From: Ctenosaura bakeri
Lineage: Eukaryota > Chordata > Lepidosauria > Squamata > Iguanidae
Assembly (NCBI GenBank): GCA_948474755.1
Contig: CAOLHI010001287.1
Coordinates: 310,001-374,000, forward strand
Direction of reading: 5' to 3'
DNA: 64,000 bases
Numbering within the stretch: position 1 is the stretch's first letter; each line of letters starts with the position of its first letter. This document shows, piece after piece, positions 55,480 to 64,000 of the stretch. The notes below the pieces were generated by a model that had not been told where the DNA came from, ran no database searches, and saw nothing but the letters and a program-made list of their open reading frames with translations. The position numbers were made by a program, and so were the translations under genes.

Positions 55480-57358
55480 TTCCAGGTGTTATCAGATTGC
55501 AGCTCATCATCTATTGTCATATCAAAATTCCTCATTTTTTGCCATGCTGGCTTGGGATGAGGATCATTACAGTCCTGCAAGATCTGGAGTACCACTCATT
55601 TGACCACCATTTTTGCAAATAAGATGTGGGAGAGGTAGGCAGATAGGCAGAAAGAGAAAAATGTTCTTCCAAACACTGAAGCCAAGATCCTCTGGAGCAA
55701 GCCATTTTGGGCCCATGTCCAAGACATACTTAATTGAGTGAGAAGAACAGCAGCAATGGATGGTAGAATATACAACTCATGGTATGAAGTCCTGGCCACC
55801 TATTCCACTCTCACATTACCACCTGAGGAGAAGATGTTTACCTGGTACAAACCTCTTAACAGAGACCAGCTGTATCTATGGGTACTTCTTTCCTCAGCAG
55901 CTGGCTGTATAGGGTCATCAGAGTGAAGAAAATATGGGAGCAGTGTCTTTTCACTGGCTATTGAAATGACATAGCAATTTCAAAAGCCCCCTTTCTCAGA
56001 TTGCTTTGGCTCCAAAGACTGCAGAATCAGACACTGGAGAAAGAAGTTGTCTAGGGACCCTGGTCTCCATTGGGAAGCATGTTCTAAATGATTCCTTATA
56101 TTAGCACCAGTGCAGCATTTCATTCCACTGTAGATTAAACTGTAGATTAAGGCTTTTTCTAGATTTCATTCATTTGAAGGCAATAATTTACACACAGAAG
56201 GCTGCAGTGGCTAGAATCTTCATGTAAGACTGGCAAACCACCTTTGAAAGCTGCTGCCAGCCAAAGTAGGCAAAATGGGGCTAGATTAGGTGGAAGCAAA
56301 TAGCACTTCTCTGGAAACCAACTTCCAGGTTCCACCCCAGTCCCTCAAACTCCCCATCCACCATATGCAGAAGTGGGTAGCAGTACATTTCCAGTTCAGC
56401 AAAATCTCTTTAGAGGTGGAGAGCAAAACAAAGTACAAGTAGAGATTGTTATAACACAAAATTGCCACTCCTGAGGTTCCAGGAAGCTAAAAGGTTATTG
56501 CATCAACATGGGGGAGGGGACTGGGAGAAACACAAACCAAGTCCTTGGGCATGCTGCAGCTCTACTGCAGAAAGTGACTCTTGAGTCAGTGTCAGTGAAG
56601 TGATGAATCTGCTCTGGGTCTTATCAAAACTTTCAAAAAGCTAAACTATTTGGAGGATATAAATCAGCTTCTTGGACAGTCTTTTAAAGTTCAGACTAAA
56701 ATCTGGAGTGAATTCACTAACCACCTTCCTGTCATGGAAGCCATCAGATTTAGGGCACTGCCCTACGTTCCTGGGCTTCTGCAACTAAGTGCAGAAATCA
56801 GATGGGAAGCATTACAAACACAGGTGTATTGCGCTTCTTGCAACTCACTCCAGCTATCTTCTGGGAAGGGGAAAAAGACAACAAACAAAAGAAAGACAAT
56901 TCTGGCAATAGCTACTATCCCCTCCCCCTCTTTCCCTATCAAATGCAATTTGGGATGCTTTAAAAAAAATGCTGATACTTTCATAGTGTTGTAGAAGCCC
57001 AGCTCAAGGCTACCCATGAGATCAGCAGATGTGCCAGTCAAGTGACCCCCAGTTCAAGAAGGAGCCAGCGTTTCCAATTCTCCAGCCACTGGAGGCCATC
57101 AAAGCAATGACACACTGGCTCTTGGGGCCTTGCTGTTCCAACTGCAATGTATTCCAGTTTGTTTCATTGTCAGGAGTTCAGGAGGGAGCCATTCATCTGC
57201 CCTGCCAGCCAGAGGCTCTAGAGCTACTTTCTTACCAAGCTGTGATCAGAAGTGGGAGAAAATAAAAGCAAGTGATAAAAACAATGGGATTCCAAGGTAC
57301 AGGACAGAAATGCCACAATAATTTAGACACCTGCAGACAGAGATACCTCTTGTGACTT
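55480..57358. other. No gene recognised
   Basis: Unassigned. The opposed open frames at 56650-57041 show no domain. Confidence 0.4.
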
Positions 57359-57361
57359 AAA

Positions 57362-57838
57362 GGCTCTTTCCACACGGGGGTATTAAAACGGTGTAGCGCG
57401 ACCTCTGATGGAGGTCGTCTACACCGTAAAATGGATTGGGGCGGATTACTTTAGTGTAATTCCACACCCCAATCTGCGCTAGGGCGCCCGGAAGTGGCGG
57501 CGCCGCATGCTTTTTAAAAACCACTTTTCAAGTGGTTTTTAAAAGGCACGGGGCATGCAGCCACGTGCAGCCGCATGGTAGCGCCCGGTGTAGATTTGCA
57601 GACGCACGCAAGGGCATGCCTGCAGATCTGCTGGGGGTGGGCTTTCTGGCTGGTGAGCTTCTCTGGTTGGTGGAGAGCCTCCCCCAGCCGGCAGCCGCCA
57701 TTTTGGACACCGCAGGACGCTGACTAGTGCGGAGCAGCAAAAAGCGCTGCTTCACGTGGCTATGGACTTACCCGGATGCAGGTAAGGTCCATCCTAGCGT
57801 GTTTTTGCCCATTTTTTCCTCCGTGTGTGGAAAGGGCC
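57362..57838. mobile_element. Harbinger-like non-autonomous DNA transposon, TSD AAA
   Basis: The 477-bp element has ends GGCTCTTTCCACACGGGGG and CCGTGTGTGGAAAGGGCC, with AAA on each side (57359-57361, 57839-57841). Interior hairpins are ACGGTGTAG...CTACACCGT near 57389-57428, with GACCTC/GAGGTC inside, and 57511-57545 (16-bp stem, one mismatch, 3-base loop). It is GC-rich and has no coding frame. Confidence 0.82.
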
Positions 57839-57841
57839 AAA

Positions 57842-58614
57842 GCCTCCTCTATTCCACACAATTAACAACTTAATTGTAGTACCTACATTGCCTGAATTGT
57901 CGGCGGAAGTCCTCTTGGATACAAAATTGTTTCAAAACAGCAGTGGACAACAGTGCTTTTTCCTTTTTCTTGCACCTCACTCAGAAGGCCTTGACAGTAT
58001 CTTTCGGGCAACAGGAAGTCATCTCACATCACTTCTTGTTTCACTTTCCAGTGAAAATGGTGTCCCCCCCCCAGGTTCTCTGTGATGTAGATGATTACAA
58101 AGGAAACCATGGGGCAAACTGACCCAAAGTGCCATATTTTGTGATAATTTGGGAGGAGTTTAGCCCATTTATACTTTTTGGAAATGTAGTGGTTTGAGGA
58201 CCTTCAGGACTGCCAAAGGGGGAGTTGGAGACCACAGGTAACCCAGGGCACACATTTTCTCCATGTTTGCTGTAAACAATAAAAGATGCTTTCACAAGGC
58301 AGCCAACAGCTTAAGGCAATGCAAATCTGCTTTCTGCTGTAACTTAATAAGATTGATTTGATACCTCTGGCTTTAATAAGAATTTTTAAAAAACAAAGTT
58401 AGTTGTAAGAAATCTGGCTGTATCTTCCTGTACTTGGGATGTACTTGTAAGGTACTAGCTTTGGATTCATATTACTTATTAACAAGTCAGACCTGCCACC
58501 AAATACTGCAGTAGAGAATGAATTCTTGCCCTGTATCCTCTTCCAGGATAATAATCCCACCCACCCCCCTGTGTAAACCAGAGGCTTGTCTAAGGTTCCT
58601 ATCACTCTATACCA
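57842..58614. other. No gene recognised
   Basis: Unassigned. Confidence 0.4.
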
Positions 58615-58677
58615 TTATATATTATATATTATATATTATATATATTATATTATATTATATTATATATATTATATATT
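58615..58677. repeat. (ATATT)n low-complexity tract
   Basis: Alternating TATAT and TTATAT units over about 60 bp. Confidence 0.9.
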
Positions 58678-58864
58678 CTACTTTAACTGCCCTGGCTGCA
58701 CCCTGTGGAATTCTGGAGTTTGTAATTTGGTGAAGCACTGGAGCTCTCTGGCTGAGAATTCTAAATGCCTCTCCCTAAACTGCAAATCCCATGATTCCAT
58801 GCAATATTGCCAATGACAGATAAAGTGGAATAATAGTGCTATAACAATGTAGTGTGATAAGGCC
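58676..58864. mobile_element. Short palindromic MITE, old copy
   Basis: TTCTACTTTAACTGCCCTGG, then GGAATTCTGGAGTTTGTAAT, then CTAAACTGCAAATCCCATGA, then ATAAAGTGGAATAATAGTGC and the right end GTGTGATAAGGCC. It is the same layout as 52109-52288 but strongly diverged. The left terminus is lost against the AT tract. Confidence 0.62.
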
Positions 58865-58865
58865 C

Positions 58866-59632
58866 TCAAATTTATCTGTTGATTTTTCTTTCTGGTTCAT
58901 GGGTTAGTGCCATTTTGCCTACCAAAAGTTTGTTACAGAACTGAGATTGATTTTGGCATATTTAGATTTGCACTTTCTTCTGGATTCTGGCCTCTTCATT
59001 CCACCCTTTCTTCATTTGGCCCCTATGGTCATTTTTTATTGTGTGGCCACTGTCTTTATTGAATTGTTTTGGGGAGCCCACTCCTTGTAATTTGTGTTCG
59101 GGTTTGTCTGTCTCATATTGTATAGACCTGTTCTACGATTTCCATACTGGTATACCAGTAATGTTCTTTATTAAATAATTCTTTCGCTTAGCAATGAACA
59201 CTCCTTAGTTACAGTTTTCCAAAAAAGAACAAGTTAAAAATACTTTAGCTGATGCTTGTTTTATTTTCCTCCTTGTCCTTTTGATACTTCATTTAATGGG
59301 GCTGCTAATGAATCTCATGGATATAATGAATTAATGAAATGAAAGGTGGATTAAATTACTACTTTTCTGGCCTTAAGTCATCAATCAGACAGCCTGAAAT
59401 TTCATTACAGGGAGCTGTTTTGTGAATCAGTTTTACCTCATTCATTTTAATTAAATGAATATTTATATATTCATTTTGCAAAAAAATATATACATACGTC
59501 CATAAATCTTTTGTTGGAGGAGATGGCAGTGTCATGAGGACCAGATCTTGCACAGCTTTATTGAATAGGAAGGTGAGGTGGAATTCAATGGGGAAAAAGT
59601 CCACTTTAAGATATCACTGTTCCTTTTGTCAG
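58866..59632. other. No gene recognised
   Basis: Unassigned. Confidence 0.4.
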
Positions 59633-59725
59633 ATGGGGCCATAGCATAATGGTAGAACAGATTACCCAAGACTCTACTCCAAAATCTTCAGTTCAAAAGA
59701 TCATGAATGAGGTGGTACAAACAAC
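59633..59725 (+). mobile_element. tRNA-derived SINE head
   Basis: GGCCATAGCATAATGGTAGA (A-box region) and TCTTCAGTTCAAAAGATC (degenerate B box) lie at tRNA-like spacing. The anticodon arm and acceptor pairing are absent. Confidence 0.45.
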
Positions 59726-61589
59726 TAGGGATGGTAGTCTTGGCAATCTTCACTCTAATAAGTAGGAACAAATAACTTCTTCACTATTTTGCCTGCAGCA
59801 TAAACCAAGATGTTTGTGAAATGTTTAAGTGCTACGTGCACTTCAGGAAGTATTTTGCAAAGAAATACATTTTTTATTTTTAAATTCTTATTTTATTATT
59901 CAGGTCTTAGTATACAAATATATTAAAAAGTGAATACATACAGAAATATGTACAAAACAGACATATATTAGAGGAAATCCCATAAAAATGCATAAATTAG
60001 GAAAAGTCTCACACAAAGATAGTTTTAAAAAAGATTGAATTCTAATGTAGAAGCTGTACTTATGACATATATAAAAAGATGATAATGATGATGGTGCTGG
60101 TGGTGATCGTGATGGTTTCCTGCTTCCTTCTCTGACTAGAACTCAGAGTGACTTACAACAGGTGCTCTAGAGCTAAGGATTCTTCCTTGTGCATACGTGG
60201 ATATATATAAGTAAAGTCTAGATACAATAAAAATGGTAACAGTAAAAGTTGCAGGACAGAAAAAGACACCTATCTGAGATGCTGGACATGATACAGTGTA
60301 AGATAACTTCATGTATTCATCATCTTTTGTTTCTGTGTTTGAACCATGCCTGCAAAACTGGGTCTACCATTAGGCAGAAGTACACAGCAGCCTTAGGTGG
60401 CAGATGTAAATGGTAGCAACCACCACATCAGCTCCTCATCCTTCTGAGCTCCCCAGTCACTCCAACTGTTAGAACTCAGTATGGTATATACCACACCTTC
60501 ATGCAGACTGTTAGCTAAGATGAAGATGGAAGTGACTATTCTACTACTGGTGATGAAGTAAGATTCAGCTGCAACTTCAGCCACCGTTGGTAAATGGAGT
60601 GGGTGAGGGACATTATACTGTTGTTTAATTCATCAGCAAAACTTCTTGAAATGGCCCACATCTTTGGGGCAAAAGGATGCATTAGAAACCCTTATTTCTC
60701 TCCTCTGCAGCTCAGAAGCTTACAAGATGAACACTCTCTCTCTCTCACACACACACACACGTGGTCTAAGCACACATAGATACTTTTCTGCTCCAAAACA
60801 AAGGTCAGAAGTGCCAGCATGGCAATTCTCAGAAGATCTAACACAGTTGAAATGCAAACATTCAGATATTGATTTTTCACAGGCTGTAAATGTGTAGCCA
60901 TGAAGCTTAACTAGCCTAAAAATGAGCACCTTAAATATTTATGAATTGCCAGCCTGCTGAATGTGAATGTCTGGCAGACCATGGATTTTAAAACTGAAAT
61001 TTAGGTTTTGATTATTTCTATATATGGAAGTCTGCATTATATCAGCAATGTGACCTTAAAACTTTTGTTCCACCCCCATGCCCCCAACTGGGCACTGGAG
61101 GAAATGTTCTGTCATTGTTTTTTCTTTCACTTTAAGAAGTGGGTGTGGCTTCAGAAAGAGCAGAATATGCTTAAAGACAGACCAATCACAATCATACCCC
61201 AGAAGAGTCCTCTCTTTAAATGAAGGGCAAGAAGGTAACAATAAGAATAGCTAGAAGATAATCAAGTGACAGTGAAAGTAATTGAGTTTGGAAGGGTTTA
61301 TTGATTTCTGCTCTGTCATTTTCAAATGTGTTCTTTGGTAGATCTATTTTTTCTTACATCAATTCATCACTGTTTCATTTATTTCTTTTAAAAAATGTTG
61401 TGAAAATGTGTGTTTAAATATTTATCCTTGAAATGCTAATCTGCCCTGTATCATTTTATCTCTAGTGGTGCTAAGGATGCAATTATTCACCAAGTTTTTT
61501 TCTTGAAAATAGCAACAAGGAATTTCAGCAAATTTTCTTCCCACTGCAAGAAATCTTTGAAAACCACATAATTTTCAAAGGCTAAAGAT
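59726..61589. other. No gene recognised
   Basis: Holds a CT/CA simple tract at 60732-60760. A possible LINE tail complement lies near 60135-60160 (GAACTCAGAGTGACTTACAA). Otherwise unassigned. Confidence 0.4.
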
Positions 61590-62345
61590 TTATTCTACTT
61601 CAAATTTGCACATGTTTGTTGTGCATAAAAAACAGCATTTTCTTCACAGGAAAGAGCTTTTTTTGGGGGGGGGACATTTCAATGGAGAAATATTGATTCC
61701 TACACAGAAAATGATATTTTCTATGTAAATCAATCCTGTGCAAATTTTTCACAAAATAAATCCTCCATTACTTCATTTTCTGCACAGAAAACAACATTTT
61801 TGTGCAAGAATTAATATTTCTGCATTGAAATATTATTTTCCACAAACAAAATACTGTTCCATGCACAGAAAATGGTGTTTTCTATGAAAAACAACCATGT
61901 GCAAATTTTGCACAGTCTAAGGCCCTAACCGCACCATGGTGCCATCTTGGCATGGAGACACATTGCTGCTGGTCCATAATGCATGCCATTACATGATATC
62001 ATTTTAGACTTGCTGTTGTTAGCCATAAACCATTAATGGAAAAAGTCCAGTAATGACCTCCCTTCATGCAATGATCCCATTGGCTGCAGACATTCAAGAA
62101 GGGTGGAAGACCTATCAAGTGTTTCCTTCCACAATACAGCCCAGGAAGAGGTCAGCTGTACTCTGGAATGAAGGAGCATGTCGCGATCGCTACCCATCCA
62201 CCAGCAGCCAACCAGTGCAATGGGGAGCATTTGGATCCTGATCCAATTCTGGCAATGGCATTGCTGGGATCGTGACCAGATGACATGGGATCATAGTGTA
62301 GTGCAGTAAGAGTCTAAGTCCCAAAGATTGGAGCTTGTCATCAAT
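61590..62345. repeat. TTTTCTGCACAG-type self-complementary repeat (copy 3), split by a MITE
   Basis: CATTTTCTGCACAGAAAACA, then GTGCAAGAATTAATATTTCT, then GCACAGAAAATGGTGTTTTC, then AACCATGTGCAAATTTTGCA align with 51660-51965. After the 61921-62314 insertion the copy resumes with GTCCCAAAGATTGG, matching ATCCCAAATTGC at 51955. Confidence 0.68.
61921..62314. mobile_element. Harbinger-like non-autonomous DNA transposon, TSD TAA
   Basis: The 394-bp element has ends GGCCCTAACCGCACCATGG and GTGCAGTAAGAGTC. TAA lies on both sides (61918-61920, 62315-62317), a typical PIF/Harbinger target. The repeat it entered continues on each side. Its right end is the most diverged of the family. Confidence 0.72.
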
Positions 62346-62411
62346 CTAGGATTCTTCTCATCAAGGTTCTTCAACAATTAAAATACATGTTTTCAACCAT
62401 CTTTCATTTAA

Positions 62412-62436
62412 AAATATATATATATATATATATATT
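62412..62436. repeat. (AT)n microsatellite
   Basis: About twelve AT units. Confidence 0.9.
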
Positions 62437-64000
62437 TTCTTCCCCTAGACATACAACCTCACCCTAAAAGAATAAATCAATTTAACTAATTTAAAATAAT
62501 TTGAATGTTATAAAACACAAAATTTTTAACAATTCAAACAAGCCAAAATGCAGAATGAAATATTAGAGACCAAGGCATGATTTTCCTACCTGTTAAAAGG
62601 CTCAGATGAATAGGCAGGTTTTAACTTGGCACTGAAATGAAATCATTGCTGGTGCCAGTCAGAACTCCAAGGGGAGAGCTTTCCACAGCCAGGAACTTTT
62701 ACTTTTGAATATGTTTTCTCATTATATATGTGTATTTTTTCTGCAAAGATACATTTCTAGATGTATTGTATCTGCAAATAAACATTTTAAAATGAATTTC
62801 AATGTTTTGAGCTGAAAATTACATTGCAAATGAGAAGATATGCAAAATATAGAAAACAACATTTTGATACAATTATTAGTGCAGGAATTGTGCAAGAACT
62901 CACGAAGATCAAATTCCTCAGACAGCCACAAAAGTAAAGTAGGGCAAGTTTATTTCCAAAAAATCTTTGTTGAACAAATAGCATGGGAAGGAGGAGAACA
63001 AGTAGAGGCCATTTAGAAGACCATTGAAAATGCACCATGAATAAATGATCATTTAAAATATTTGAAGGGTTACTGTATAAAGATAATGGGGTTTACAGCT
63101 CTTGAAGCTTTGTTGCACTATTCTGATCAACCCCAAACTGGGCAAAATTAAAAGACTGAATGATTCTGAATGGCACCTCTAACCCGTCTATTGATTGCAA
63201 TAAAATCATTAAATAATGACATAGCAATCACAGTAAGATAATTAATTGTATAAGGAGGGAAAAAGTTCTTGGGAAACAAAACAATGTTCTGGGAAAACTT
63301 GAAAATATATAAACATCTGGATTGGGGGGCATTATTCATTGACAATCAAATGAAGGCCAGTTCCTTGCACACTTTAAAGCCATACAGCTCCCCTTCCAAT
63401 ACACAATTAATTAGAAGAGACCAGAAAGAAGAAGTTCAAGGTAGAAAGCAGAGAGCAGAATAAGTGTGAGGATAATTTTGTGGTTCAGTAGAAACCCATG
63501 ATTGGCTCCATCATCTTCCTAATTTTCTTCCTCTTGAATAAAAATCCCCAGAGGAATGAGTATGACAATGTTTAGGATACCTTGAAACAGAAGGTGAGCT
63601 AGAAGAGTAAACCAAGATTAAGAGTTCCCCAAATGGTTATATTTTTACATTTAGTTGTGACTGTCAAATTGAAATGAAATAGAACTGGGTTAATTGCAAT
63701 CAAGCCTCATTCAGTAGCTTCAAATGAGACAATTGTATGACTGTTTACTTGAAAATTCCACTGTGAAGCGTTTTCCATTCAAGAATGCATTAGACCAGAA
63801 TCTTCCCACTGGGTGGCAGGGGGAACCTGCAGATCTCCTCATCTTCGTCAAGAAAGGGTCTTGACAGACTCAGACATCCTATCAGATCAACCATTATAGG
63901 AATTTTCACACTTTTGTGAAAAAGCAGCTAAAAAAAACACCACTTGTTTTGTGCAACAATACTAGGGGCATGCACAAACATTTCACAAATCCCTAAGTAT
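62437..64000. other. No gene recognised
   Basis: Unassigned to the window edge. The piece near 62660-62700 (GGGGAGAGCTTTCCACAGCC) looks like a common reptile interspersed repeat, but the family was not identified. Confidence 0.4.

Noticed and set aside
56650..57041. Pair of opposed frames as a possible host exon
   Set aside because: No domain, no convincing splice context, and the two strands compete.

Overview
The window reads as repeat-dominated, AT-rich vertebrate DNA, most likely from a squamate reptile (lizard or snake). The case rests on the mixture of repeats. A Bov-B/RTE fragment, L1, L2 and CR1 LINEs, Ty3/gypsy-like LTRs, tRNA-derived SINEs ending in a 'CTTCAAGTC...TTGTTGTTG'-type tail (on the opposite strand), and many non-autonomous DNA transposons all lie within 64 kb. 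No host protein-coding exon, structural tRNA or functional rRNA gene was recognised. The only long open frame that looks like a real protein is the ORF1 of an L1 element (24569-25576).

Layout. 1-2480: Bov-B and CR1 remnants on the minus strand, the CR1 split by an LTR (374-1764) that is itself split by a small DNA transposon (1190-1596). 2760-3926: SINEs and two more small DNA transposons. 5990-8665: a decayed Ty3/gypsy element (LTR, gag, integrase, LTR) lacking most of pol. 10437-14992: a SINE followed by three LTRs. 15630-15907: a hAT-like transposase tail next to an inverted repeat. 17345-18850: an LTR nested in an older LTR. 18855-20270: L1 3' half. 20950-22335: L2 with a DNA transposon inserted. 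23680-28115: L1 with intact ORF1 and internally deleted ORF2. 28130-30630: L2. 32110-34930: unusual self-complementary AT-rich repeats. 35205-36045: possible LTR. 37374-39660: MITEs and L1 pieces. 39830-42890: CR1 split by an extremely GC/CpG-rich element (40921-41795). 43911-44799: another LTR. 45424-55475: SINEs, CR1 pieces, more self-complementary repeat and a palindromic MITE. 57362-62314: three more DNA transposons. Stretches between these hold nothing I could identify.

The most coherent new-looking signal is a family of about ten small elements sharing the terminal motif GGCC(C/A)TTTYYRCAC. Longer copies (about 390-875 bp) carry internal hairpins; shorter ones (about 150-190 bp) are nearly complete palindromes. 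At 21676-22098 and 40921-41795, removing the element plus one copy of a 3-bp duplication (TCA, AAA) restores the reading frame of the interrupted LINE. That gives exact boundaries and points to a PIF/Harbinger-like mechanism. A second coherent set is an approximately 890-bp LTR family (TGTTAC...GTAACA) present four times without internal sequence, three copies having matching 4-bp flanks. All identifications come from reading motifs and comparing copies by eye within this window; no database search was possible.
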